Source: Brevundimonas sp. (GTDB lineage: Bacteria; Pseudomonadota; Alphaproteobacteria; Caulobacterales; Caulobacteraceae). Taken from it: a DNA stretch of 64,000 nt. The DNA is taken from assembly GCF_030704825.1 (NCBI RefSeq), contig NZ_JAUYNX010000033.1, positions 30,380 through 94,379 on the forward strand, read 5' to 3'. Positions within the stretch are counted from its first letter, which is position 1, and the number at the start of each line of letters is the position of its first letter. The position numbers were made by a program, and so were the translations under genes. The notes beneath the pieces are model-generated. The model was not told where the DNA came from. It saw only the letters and a list, made by a program, of their open reading frames with translations, and searched no databases. Below are positions 27,095 to 35,720 of the stretch, piece by piece.

Positions 27095-27115
27095 GGCCGC
27101 GGCGCGGTCGCGGCC
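27095..27115. terminator. Hairpin between convergent genes (possible bidirectional terminator)
   Basis: GGCCGCG (27095-27101) and CGCGGCC (27109-27115) form a perfect 7-bp stem with a 7-base loop between the LpxR-like and ggt stop codons. It has no clear T-run on either side, so it may need Rho or act only as an mRNA end-stabiliser. Confidence 0.4.
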
Positions 27116-27136
27116 TGTCTGAGCCCGGCGGCCAGC

Positions 27137-28903
27137 CTAGTGCGTTCTCGCCACGCCCTCGCGCCGGTCGTCGGCGCCGCCGTCCCAGCTCCAGCCGTCG
27201 GGACCCCGGCGCCAGATCCCGCCGTGCAGGCCCGAGGTCTCGCTGTCGTTCGGCCGCAGCGCCACCCCCCGCGCCGCCAGGCCCTCGCGCAGGCTCTGCG
27301 AAAACCGGTCCGTGTCCGCGCCGAAGCCGTCGCCCCGCGCCACCAGATTGGGCAGGTCGAAGGCCTCCTGCATCGGCAGGCCCCAGTCGAGCACTGCGAT
27401 CAGGGCCCGGGCGTTGTAGGCCAGGATGGAGGTGCCGCCCGGCGAGCCGAGCGCGCCGACCAGCCGCCCCTCGCGGTCGAGGATGATGATCGGCGCCATC
27501 GACGAGCGCGGCCGCTTGCCCGGGGCCGCGGCATTCGCCGCCGGCCCGCCGTCGGCCCGCGTCGGCGAGAAGGAGAAGTCGGTCAGCTGGTTATTGAGGA
27601 AGAAGCCCGCCGCCATCCGGCCCGAGCCGAACACGCTCTCGACCGTGGTGGTCATGCTGACGGCGTTGCCCTCGGCGTCGACGACGACCAGGTGCGAGGT
27701 CCCTGCCGGCTCGAGGGTGGCGTCCGGCCCGGCGAACACCCCGCCCGGCGGCGTTCCCGCCTCGGCGGCGCCGGTCAGACCCGGGGCCAGGGCGGCTCGT
27801 TCGGCGACATAGGCGGGGTCCAGCAGCCCCTGCACCGGAACGCGCACGAAGCCGGGATCGCCGACATAGCGGTCGCGGTCGGCGTACATCAGCCGCTGCA
27901 GCTGGGCGAAGGCGGCCCAGGCCTCGGGGCTGTCCGGGCCGAGACCGATGTCCGGCGTCCGCTCGGCCATGGCCAGCAGTTGCAGCACCGCCACTCCGCT
28001 GGACGGCGGCGGCGGCACGCAGATCACATAGATCCGCCAGGGCCGGCACAGGGCGCCGCGCTCGATCGGCGCGTAGGCGGCGATGTCGGCGGCGGTCAGC
28101 GCCCCCGGGCGCGGCTCCTCGGCGACCACGGCGGCGATCTCGCGCGCGACCCGCCCCCGGTAGAAGACCTCGGCCCCGCCCGCCGCCAGTTCGGCCACCG
28201 TCTCGGCGTAGGCGGGGTTCCTCAGCACGTCCCCGGCGACGTAGCGTTCGCCGTCCGCCCGGGTGAAATAGGCGTCGGCCCAGCGCGTCCGCGCCTGCCC
28301 CCGCGTGGCGGCGATGAAGCCGGCCAGCCGGGGGCTGACCGCGAAGCCGTCGCGGGCCAGTCGCTCGGCCTCGCCGAACAGGGCGCTCCACGGCAGGCGG
28401 CCGTGCGCCTCCTGGGCCATGGCCAGGGCGGCCACCGCGCCGGGCGCCCCGGTCGACCGCCCGCTCAGCACGGCCTCGCCGAACCCGAGCGGCCGGCCGT
28501 TCTCCTGGAACAGCTCGGGCGTCGCCGCTGCCGGCGCCGTCTCGCGCCCGTCATAGCTGGTGATCTCGCCCGTCGCGGCCTCGAACACCATGATGAAGGC
28601 CCCGCCGCCGAGGCCCGAAGACTGCGGCTCGACCAGACCCAGCACGGCCTGGATCGCCACCGCCGCATCGACCGCTGAGCCGCCCGCGCGCAGCACCTTC
28701 AGCCCCGCCTCGACCGCCAGCGGATTGGCCGCCGCCACGAACGGGCCGCGGGCCGGCGGCGCGGCGGCCGCCGCGACCGCGCCGCGCCCCGGGTCCGCGA
28801 CGGAGGCCCCTCCGGTCCCGCCCGCGCATCCCGCCAGCGCCAGCCCCGCCGCCGCGACGGCGGCCGTGAACGCGCGGAGGGGCCGGGTCGGGAGACGGAT
28901 CAT
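27137..28903 (-). CDS. ggt: Gamma-glutamyltransferase (lipoprotein)
   Basis: A 588-residue Ntn-hydrolase precursor with a lipoprotein signal ending LALAGC. The N-terminal subunit contains VAAANPLAVEAGLKVL and GLGGGAFIMVFEAATG. Autocleavage is expected before the Thr of AGTSHLVVVDAEGN, which becomes the N-terminal nucleophile of the small subunit. The VESVFGSGRMAAGFFLNNQ segment and a late SMAPIIILDREGR region follow family order. The enzyme transfers or hydrolyses gamma-glutamyl groups of periplasmic glutathione. The open frame extends to 29122 but overlaps the tRNA; ATG 28903 starts the lipoprotein signal. Confidence 0.92.
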   Translation of the reverse strand: MIRLPTRPLRAFTAAVAAAGLALAGCAGGTGGASVADPGRGAVAAAAAPPARGPFVAAANPLAVEAGLKVLRAGGSAVDAAVAIQAVLGLVEPQSSGLGGGAFIMVFEAATGEITSYDGRETAPAAATPELFQENGRPLGFGEAVLSGRSTGAPGAVAALAMAQEAHGRLPWSALFGEAERLARDGFAVSPRLAGFIAATRGQARTRWADAYFTRADGERYVAGDVLRNPAYAETVAELAAGGAEVFYRGRVAREIAAVVAEEPRPGALTAADIAAYAPIERGALCRPWRIYVICVPPPPSSGVAVLQLLAMAERTPDIGLGPDSPEAWAAFAQLQRLMYADRDRYVGDPGFVRVPVQGLLDPAYVAERAALAPGLTGAAEAGTPPGGVFAGPDATLEPAGTSHLVVVDAEGNAVSMTTTVESVFGSGRMAAGFFLNNQLTDFSFSPTRADGGPAANAAAPGKRPRSSMAPIIILDREGRLVGALGSPGGTSILAYNARALIAVLDWGLPMQEAFDLPNLVARGDGFGADTDRFSQSLREGLAARGVALRPNDSETSGLHGGIWRRGPDGWSWDGGADDRREGVARTH

Positions 28904-29039
28904 GGCGGGCTCTGGGCTGGTTCCGGGCGGGGAAGGCGGGGAGGCGCTCCACCTTGGCCCGCCGTCCGCCCGAACGAAACCCCCGCCCGCGCCGTTTCGC
29001 GCCGCGCCGGAAACATCGCCGAAACCGCTCCGGCGGCTC

Positions 29040-29068
29040 TTGCCCCCCGTCCCCTCGTCCGCTAGATA
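29040..29068 (+). promoter_or_regulatory. Promoter of tRNA-Arg
   Basis: TTGCCC (29040-29045) and TAGATA (29063-29068) are separated by 17 bases. The tRNA starts 27 bases after the -10 box. It fits a constitutive tRNA promoter. Confidence 0.6.
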
Positions 29069-29094
29069 CCCGCCCTCGCCGTTCGCGGCCAAGC

Positions 29095-29171
29095 GCGCCC
29101 GTAGCTCAGCTGGATAGAGCATCAGACTACGAATCTGAGGGTCGGACGTTCGAATCGTTCCGGGCGCGCCA
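29095..29171 (+). tRNA. tRNA-Arg (anticodon ACG)
   Basis: A 77-base tRNA with CCA encoded. The acceptor GCGCCCG pairs with CGGGCGC at 29161-29167, followed by discriminator G and CCA. The D-arm AGCTCAGCTGGATAGAGC is present. The anticodon stem CAGA/TCTG encloses CTACGAA (anticodon ACG), and the T-loop is GTTCGAATC. Its 3' end (29156 on) is the attachment site of the downstream island, which leaves the tRNA intact. Confidence 0.95.
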
Positions 29172-29172
29172 T
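29156..29172 (+). repeat. attL: 17-bp core repeat in tRNA-Arg 3' end
   Basis: CGTTCCGGGCGCGCCAT is identical to 44378-44394 and covers the T-arm 3' side, acceptor strand and CCA of the tRNA plus one base. This is the usual core for tRNA-targeting tyrosine integrases. Confidence 0.85.
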
Positions 29173-29225
29173 ACTTTCTCGCTAAGATATTGAATTAGCG
29201 CGAAATATTAGACCTCCCTGATCCG

Positions 29226-29237
29226 TCACCCCAACAT
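29226..29237 (+). repeat. Candidate integrase arm-type site, left
   Basis: TCACCCCAACAT lies 53 bases inside the left core repeat and is identical in sequence and orientation to 44238-44249 near the right end. Its placement just inside both ends suggests an integrase or excision-factor arm site. Confidence 0.45.
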
Positions 29238-29380
29238 CCACCCTATCAAGGGTCATGGGCCGGTGCCTTGGGACCGCACGCCGATCAGGCGAACATTCCC
29301 TTCCACTCAGGCCGCGCAGACTCGCCCACTGGTTGCGACTAGGCGGTGTTTCGGCTCAACTGCCTTGGCGGGGGAATTTG

Positions 29381-32300
29381 ATGCAGCCAGCGAGCGCCAA
29401 TTTTGAGTTCCTGAAGGCGCACGGGCTCCAGCTGTTCCGGCTTGCCGCTCTGGCTGAGCACTACTTCCCGACCGATCCCAACACGTCCCTCATGAAGCTG
29501 AGGCAGTTCGCCGAGCAACTGGCCCGGGATGTCGCTGCTCGAACCGGGTCGTTACGGTCTGCCGAGGCGAAGTTTGCCGACGTGCTGGGCGAGCTGGGCC
29601 GCTCCGGATACGCACCTCCGTTGACGCTCACCCTGTTTCACCAGCTTCGTGTGGTGGGCAATGATGCGGTGCACGGCGACTTGGACGACTTTACCGTCGC
29701 CCTGAACGCCCTGAAAAACGCCCGTCAGTTGGCGATCTGGTTTGTCCGCAGTTACGGCGGCGTTCCGAAACTCACACCGGGTCCATTTGAACCTCCGCGC
29801 CCGCCGGCCGATCCGACAGCGGAACTTCGTGCGCAGCTTGAGGCATTGCGAAGCGAGGTCGACGCTCAGCGATCCGCAGCCGAAGTAGCTCAGGCAAAGG
29901 CCGCCAGCCTGATCAACGAGAACCGCGCCGCCGCCGAGAAGCTCGAACTTCAGACCGAGGAGCGGCGAGTTTGGCAGCTGCTGGCCGAGGAAGCCGAAGC
30001 GGCGACGGAGGCCGTCAAGGCTAACCTTGAAGCTGTCCAGCGGCAGGCGGAGAAGACGCCAACTGTCGAGCTGGCCAAACTGGAAGCCGCCGCCGTGGAG
30101 GCGGACAGCGCCATCGTCCTCGACGAGGCCGCGACCCGCGCCATAATCGATCAACAGCTTCGCGATGCGGGCTGGGAGGCCGACACGGCCGCGCTCCGGT
30201 TTGCCAAAGGTGCGAGGCCGACCAAGGGCCGGAACCTCGCGATTGCCGAATGGCCCACCGAGACCGGGCCCGCCGACTATGCGCTGTTCGTCGGGCTGAC
30301 GCTCGTCGGCGTAGTCGAGGCCAAGCGCCAGAACACCAACGTCATGGGCGTTCTGCGCCAAGCCGAGCGGTATGCGGCGAGCATTCGCGTGGAACCTGAG
30401 CTTTTAGCTGACGGGGCTCCTTGGGGCTCGCATCGGGCCCCCTTCGCCTTTTCCACAAACGGCAGGCCCTACCTGCGACAACTGGAGTCGGCCTCCGGGA
30501 TATGGCGGCGCGACCTCAGGCGCGACACCAACCCAGCTGGAGCTCTGACGGGGTGGCCGGCGCCGCAAGGTCTGCTGGATCGCCTGGAGGTTGACCAAGG
30601 GGCGGCCGAGGCGGCTTTGGCGACCCAAGGGTTCGACTTCGGCTTCCCGCTGCGGCCGTATCAGCGAAAGGCCATCGAAGCCGTCGAAAAGGGGCTGGCG
30701 GAAAACCGCACCTCCATGCTCGTGGGCATGGCCACAGGCACGGGCAAGACCAAGCTGGCGATTGCTTTGCTCTATCGGCTGATCGCGGCCAAACGGTTCC
30801 GCCGGGTCTGCTTCGTGGTCGACCGCAGCGCCTTGGGCGATCAGACTGAGCGCGAGTTCATCACCACCAAGGTCGTCAGCGGCAAGGGCTTCGCCGAGAT
30901 CTTCGGCCTCAAGGGTCTGGAGGACGTTCGGCCGGACCCGGAAACCCGCATCCACATCTGCACCATTCAAGGTCTGGTGAAGCGGGTCCTCTACGCCAGT
31001 GAACCCGGCGAGGTTCCCACCGTCGACCAGTACGACCTGATGGTGGTCGACGAATGCCACCGGGGTTATCTGCTCGACCGAGAGATGTCCGACGCCGAGC
31101 TGACCTTCCGCGATCAGGATGACTACGTCTCGAAATACCGCCGCGTGCTGGAGCATTTCGATGCGGTGAAGGTGGGCCTGACGGCGACGCCGGCCCTTCA
31201 TACCGCCGAGATTTTCGGCAAGCCCGTGTTCACCTACGGATACCGCGAGGCCGTGGTTGACGGCTTCCTGATTGACCACGAACCGCCGACACGGATCACC
31301 ACCGCCCTCTCGCGTGACGGCATCCATTTCGTCGCGGAGGAGGAGGTCGATTTCATCCACGCACCAACGGGTCAGCTCGAACAGGTCGTCCTGCCTGACG
31401 CCCTCGACTTCGACGTCGAGGCCTTCAACAAGACGGTGATCACCGAGCCATTCAATCGCGCGGTCGCTGATGAACTGACCAAACACATCGATCTCAGCGC
31501 GCCGGACAAGACGCTGGTGTTCGCCGCCTCGAACGCCCACGCCGACATTGTCGTAAAGGCCCTCCGCGACGCGTTTCGGGAGGCCTATGGCGAGATCGAG
31601 GACGCCGCCATCGAGAAGCTGACCGGTAAGGTCGACAACGTCGGCAAGCTGATCCTCAGCTTCCGAAACGACTCCATGCCGAGGATCGCCGTCACGGTCG
31701 ACCTGCTGACCACCGGGGTCGACATTCCGAAGATCACCAACCTGGTCTTCCTGCGCCGTGTGAACAGCCGCATCCTGTACGATCAGATGCTGGGTCGGGC
31801 GACACGCCTCTGCCCCGAGATCGGCAAGGAGACCTTCAGGATATTCGACGCCGTCGATCTCTACAGCCAGCTGCAGAACCTGACCGATATGCGGCCCGTG
31901 GTGACCGACCCGAAGATCACGCTGTCGCAGCTTCTGGAAGAGCTGGCGGAGATCGAGGATGCCCGCATCCGCGCCGACCTGCGCGACCAGATCATCGTCA
32001 AGCTGAGCCGGCAGCTCAAGCGTCTGACGGACGACGCCAAGGCCAAGGTCCAGTTGGCGGCAGGCGAGGCTGCGGAGGATATCCTTGACCGGTTCCGGGC
32101 CAGCACGCCTGAGGACATGGCGGCCTGGGCGCGGCAGCGGCCCACACTGGGGCCTGCTCTGGACTTCAAGACGCAAGGCGGCACGCCGGTTCTTGTGCCG
32201 ATCTCCCAGCATCCGGATGCGGTTGTCGACGTGTCCAACGGCTACGGCTCCGCCGCGCGTCCTGAGGACTACCTCGGGGCTTTCGAGGCGTTCATCCGGG

Positions 32301-32764
32301 CCAATCTCAACCAGATCGCCGCCCTGACGACCGTGGTTCAGCGGCCTCGGGACCTTACCCGCGCCGAGTTGCGGGAGCTGCGACTTCAGCTGGACGCCCA
32401 AGGTTTCACCGACGCCAAGATACGGCGCGCTTGGTCCGAGACGCGCAACGAGGACATCGCCGCCTCCATCATCGGCTATGTCCGTCAGGTCGCCTTGGGT
32501 GACCCGCTGATCCCCTACGCAGACCGCGTGAGGCGCGCCGTTGATGCGGTTATCCGCAAGGGCGACTGGACGCCGGTTCAGGTCGGCTGGTTGCGCCGGA
32601 TTGGCAAACAGTTGGAGAAGGAGGTGGTTGTCGACCGCTACGCTCTGGACGAAGAACCGTTCCGGGCCGACGGCGGCTTTCGGGTGATCGACAAACGCTT
32701 CGGCGGCAAGTTGGAGCAGGTCCTCGCGGACCTAAGTGAGGAAGTATGGCGAGCAGCGAGCTGA
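29381..32764 (+). CDS. hsdR: Type I restriction enzyme HsdR subunit
   Basis: A 1127-residue restriction/translocation subunit. A DUF4145-like N-terminal helical domain (LRQFAEQLARDVAART and LRVVGNDAVHGD) precedes a coiled coil. The PD-(D/E)XK nuclease includes ADYALFVG and VVEAKRQNTN near residue 311. The SF2 motor follows: Walker A MATGTGKTKLAIA near residue 450, DECH box VVDECHRGY near 556, GLTATP, and the late TGVDIPKITNLVFLRRV. It cuts unmethylated DNA after translocation. ATG 29381 has GGGGGAA upstream. It overlaps hsdM by 19 bases; the order R-M-S differs from the usual M-S-R. Confidence 0.93.
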   Translation: MQPASANFEFLKAHGLQLFRLAALAEHYFPTDPNTSLMKLRQFAEQLARDVAARTGSLRSAEAKFADVLGELGRSGYAPPLTLTLFHQLRVVGNDAVHGDLDDFTVALNALKNARQLAIWFVRSYGGVPKLTPGPFEPPRPPADPTAELRAQLEALRSEVDAQRSAAEVAQAKAASLINENRAAAEKLELQTEERRVWQLLAEEAEAATEAVKANLEAVQRQAEKTPTVELAKLEAAAVEADSAIVLDEAATRAIIDQQLRDAGWEADTAALRFAKGARPTKGRNLAIAEWPTETGPADYALFVGLTLVGVVEAKRQNTNVMGVLRQAERYAASIRVEPELLADGAPWGSHRAPFAFSTNGRPYLRQLESASGIWRRDLRRDTNPAGALTGWPAPQGLLDRLEVDQGAAEAALATQGFDFGFPLRPYQRKAIEAVEKGLAENRTSMLVGMATGTGKTKLAIALLYRLIAAKRFRRVCFVVDRSALGDQTEREFITTKVVSGKGFAEIFGLKGLEDVRPDPETRIHICTIQGLVKRVLYASEPGEVPTVDQYDLMVVDECHRGYLLDREMSDAELTFRDQDDYVSKYRRVLEHFDAVKVGLTATPALHTAEIFGKPVFTYGYREAVVDGFLIDHEPPTRITTALSRDGIHFVAEEEVDFIHAPTGQLEQVVLPDALDFDVEAFNKTVITEPFNRAVADELTKHIDLSAPDKTLVFAASNAHADIVVKALRDAFREAYGEIEDAAIEKLTGKVDNVGKLILSFRNDSMPRIAVTVDLLTTGVDIPKITNLVFLRRVNSRILYDQMLGRATRLCPEIGKETFRIFDAVDLYSQLQNLTDMRPVVTDPKITLSQLLEELAEIEDARIRADLRDQIIVKLSRQLKRLTDDAKAKVQLAAGEAAEDILDRFRASTPEDMAAWARQRPTLGPALDFKTQGGTPVLVPISQHPDAVVDVSNGYGSAARPEDYLGAFEAFIRANLNQIAALTTVVQRPRDLTRAELRELRLQLDAQGFTDAKIRRAWSETRNEDIAASIIGYVRQVALGDPLIPYADRVRRAVDAVIRKGDWTPVQVGWLRRIGKQLEKEVVVDRYALDEEPFRADGGFRVIDKRFGGKLEQVLADLSEEVWRAAS

Positions 32765-34227
32765 CCCGGGGCCGGGTCACGACACAGGACATCGTCAGCC
32801 GGCTATGGAACCTCTGCCATGTCCTGCGCGACGACGGCGTCAGCTATCAGGAATACGTTACCGAGCTGACCTTCCTGCTGTTCCTGAAGATGATGGAGGA
32901 GACGGGTCGCGAGGAGCGGATTGCCGCTGACTATCAGTGGAAGCAGATCGCCCAGCGCGAGGGCATCGATCAGTTGGATCACTACAAACTTGCGCTGCTG
33001 ACCCTAGGGAAGTCCGGCGACCCGACCGTCAAGGCCATCTTCACCGACGCGCAGACCAAACTGCGCAAACCAGCCAATCTCAAAACCCTGACCACGGCCA
33101 TCGACGGGCTGGATTGGTTCTCGGCGCGCGAGGAAGGACTGGGCGAGCTGTACGAAGGCTTGCTCGAAAAGAACGCGGGGGAAAAGAAGTCCGGCGCAGG
33201 TCAGTATTTCACCCCACGCCCTCTGATCGACTGCATCGTGCGGCTGATGAAGCCGCAGGCCGGTGAGGTGGTTCAAGACCCGGCCGCTGGCACCGGCGGC
33301 TTCTTGGTCGCCGCCGACCGCTACATCAAGGATGCGACCGACGACCTGTATGGTCTGCCCCAAGCCGAGGGCTTTTTCCAACGCAACAATGCTTTCATGG
33401 GCATCGAGTTGGTGCCTGACACCCATCGCCTGGCGATGATGAACCTGATGCTGCACGGCATCGACGGGCCCATCATACTCGGCGACAGCTTGACGCCCGA
33501 CGGCGAGGCTCTCGGCAAGGCCGACCTGATCCTGACTAACCCGCCGTTCGGTACAAAGAAGGGTGGCGGCCGACCAAGTCGCGCCGACTTCTCCGTTACG
33601 GCGGAGACCTCCAACAAGCAGCTGGCCTTCGTCGAGCATATCGTCCGCGCTCTGAAGCCCGGCGGTCGCGCGGCAATCGTCTTGCCCGATAACGTGCTCT
33701 TTGAAGACAACACGGGCCGCCGGCTACGCCAATGGGTGATGGAGCTTGCAAAGCTGCATACCATTTTGCGTCTGCCCACTGGCATTTTCTACGCTCAAGG
33801 CGTCAAGACTAACGTCCTGTTCCTCACGCGCGGCAAGACCGATCGAGCAAGTACCAACGGCATCTGGGTCTATGATCTTCGGGCCAACATGCCGGCATTT
33901 GGTAAAACGCGGCCACTGACACTCGGCGACTTCGCGTCGTTCGAGGCGGCTTATGGCGAAGATCCCAACGGCGAGTCACCCCGCGCAGACGAGGGGCCCC
34001 AAGGTCGCTTTCGGTTCTTCACTCGCTCCGACATCACGGCTCGGAACGACAACCTAGACATTGCTTGGTTGCGAGACGATAGCGACGCCGCCGAAGATGA
34101 TCTGAGCGATCCTGAGGACATCGCGGCAGCCATTCTGGGGCACCTTCGGGCGGCGCTGGCTGAGGTTGAAGCGGTGGATGCGGAGCTGGCCGGTGCCGAG
34201 ACCGAACAGACGGGAGTGAACGCGTGA
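32746..34227 (+). CDS. hsdM: Type I DNA methyltransferase HsdM subunit
   Basis: A 493-residue N6-adenine methyltransferase. The N-terminal HsdM helical domain (LWNLCHVLRDDGVSYQEYV, LTFLLFLKM) is followed by GQYFTPRPLIDCIV, the SAM motif DPAAGTGGFLVAA near residue 178 and the catalytic NPPF of LTNPPFGTKKGGG near residue 264. It protects self DNA and forms the M2S core with HsdS. Its TGA overlaps the hsdS GTG (GTGA). C-terminal helices resemble HsdS-contact regions. It is complete and in frame. Confidence 0.95.
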   Translation: MASSELTRGRVTTQDIVSRLWNLCHVLRDDGVSYQEYVTELTFLLFLKMMEETGREERIAADYQWKQIAQREGIDQLDHYKLALLTLGKSGDPTVKAIFTDAQTKLRKPANLKTLTTAIDGLDWFSAREEGLGELYEGLLEKNAGEKKSGAGQYFTPRPLIDCIVRLMKPQAGEVVQDPAAGTGGFLVAADRYIKDATDDLYGLPQAEGFFQRNNAFMGIELVPDTHRLAMMNLMLHGIDGPIILGDSLTPDGEALGKADLILTNPPFGTKKGGGRPSRADFSVTAETSNKQLAFVEHIVRALKPGGRAAIVLPDNVLFEDNTGRRLRQWVMELAKLHTILRLPTGIFYAQGVKTNVLFLTRGKTDRASTNGIWVYDLRANMPAFGKTRPLTLGDFASFEAAYGEDPNGESPRADEGPQGRFRFFTRSDITARNDNLDIAWLRDDSDAAEDDLSDPEDIAAAILGHLRAALAEVEAVDAELAGAETEQTGVNA

Positions 34228-35720
34228 GCGACCTGCCGGCTGGGTGGGCCGAAGCCAGCTTTCCCGAAATCGCTGACGTCCTCGATAGTCGCCGTATACC
34301 GCTGAATGGGCCTGAGCGTGCCAAACGCCCCGGATCATATCCGTATTATGGGGCCAATGGTCTTGTCGATCACATCGACGGGTATCTCTTCGAGGGAGCT
34401 CACGTCTTGCTCGCAGAGGATGGCGGCCACTTTGATCAGCCCGAGCGCGGCGTCGCTTATGTGGTCGGTGGACGGTTTTGGGTGAACAATCATGCCCATA
34501 TCTTGAAGCCAGTGGGCGACATCGACTGTGGTTTCCTTAACGCGTGGCTCAACGCTACCGATTGGATGCCCTTCGTCGGCGGCTCAACTCGAGCAAAGCT
34601 GACCCAAGCCGGCTTGGGACAACCAAAGTTTGGTTTACCACCACTCGCCGAGCAGCGGCGGATCATGGATAAGCTCGATGCCGTCACCGTCCGGAGTGCC
34701 CGCGCACGCGCTGAGCTCGAGCTGATCCCCATCCTCGCAGGCCGCTACAAACAGGCGCTTTTGCGGTCCCTGATTCCTGCCCCGGAAGAGGAATCTCGGC
34801 CATTTGCCGAAGTAGTGCGCGATGGGCTGATTGGGCTAGTGCGGTCGAAACTCGACCAACATGACCGAAACGGCACCCCTTACATTCGTATGCAGCATTT
34901 TGATCTCGATGGGGTCTGGAATGACGAGAAGCTAACCCGGGTGCAGTCGAGCGCCTCAGAGGCAGCTCGGTTTGCATTGCGAGCAGGCGATGTTCTCTTC
35001 AACACGCGGAACAGCTTGGAGTTGGTGGGAAAGGTTGCCATTTGCTCGCCGGAGCAATCTGGATTCCTTTACAATAACAATCTGCTCCGCTTGCGCTTCG
35101 AGAATGACGTGCTGCCGCGTTTCGCCTTTCGCCAGATGCAGGGATCAGTTTTCCGCGGTCACCTGGAAGGGCAAAAGAGCGCGACAACGAGCGTGGCCGC
35201 CATTTACCAAGGCAGCCTGTACCAAACGCCTTTTTGGGTGCCCTCGATGGGGATTCAAGCTGAGATCGTCCGTCGCATCGATACGGCCTTTACCGAGATC
35301 GACCGTCTAACTGCCGAGGCCGCCGCCGCCTTACGCCTACTGAACCGGCTAGACAGGGCGGTTCTGGTCAAGGCCTTCCAAGGGGAGCTGGTCCCTCAGG
35401 ACCCTGCTGAGGAGTCTGCCACCTCCCTCCTCGACCGCATTCGCGCTGAGCGCGCCGCCGCGCCAAAGACCAAGCGCCGAATTTCATCTCCAAACCCCGT
35501 AGTCCGGAAGAAGAGCGCCATGCCGAAGAGCCGGCTCGATGACGACGTTAAACATCAACCCTTCCTAGCCTCTATCCTAAAAGCTTCGGGCACGGCTCTG
35601 TCCGCCGACAGCCTGTTCAGGTCGGCCGACCTTCCAATCACTGACTTTTACAAGCAGCTCGCTTGGGAGATCGAAAACGGACTGGTTGCAGAACGCGATG
35701 AGACGCTGGAGGCCGCCTGA
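34224..35720 (+). CDS. hsdS: Type I specificity subunit HsdS with C-terminal extension
   Basis: A 498-residue specificity subunit. Two target-recognition domains are separated by the conserved helix ending LPPLAEQRRIMDKLDAV, and the second helix is VRRIDTAFTEIDRL to LVKAFQGELVPQDP. After that point about 90 residues form an extension: a basic linker (KTKRRISSPNPVVRKKS) and a winged-helix-like tail (ITDFYKQLAWEIENGLVAE). It sets the recognition sequence, which cannot be read from sequence alone. The GTG start overlaps hsdM, and its TGA overlaps the ATPase ATG (TGATG), so it is translationally coupled on both sides. Confidence 0.92.
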   Translation: MSDLPAGWAEASFPEIADVLDSRRIPLNGPERAKRPGSYPYYGANGLVDHIDGYLFEGAHVLLAEDGGHFDQPERGVAYVVGGRFWVNNHAHILKPVGDIDCGFLNAWLNATDWMPFVGGSTRAKLTQAGLGQPKFGLPPLAEQRRIMDKLDAVTVRSARARAELELIPILAGRYKQALLRSLIPAPEEESRPFAEVVRDGLIGLVRSKLDQHDRNGTPYIRMQHFDLDGVWNDEKLTRVQSSASEAARFALRAGDVLFNTRNSLELVGKVAICSPEQSGFLYNNNLLRLRFENDVLPRFAFRQMQGSVFRGHLEGQKSATTSVAAIYQGSLYQTPFWVPSMGIQAEIVRRIDTAFTEIDRLTAEAAAALRLLNRLDRAVLVKAFQGELVPQDPAEESATSLLDRIRAERAAAPKTKRRISSPNPVVRKKSAMPKSRLDDDVKHQPFLASILKASGTALSADSLFRSADLPITDFYKQLAWEIENGLVAERDETLEAA

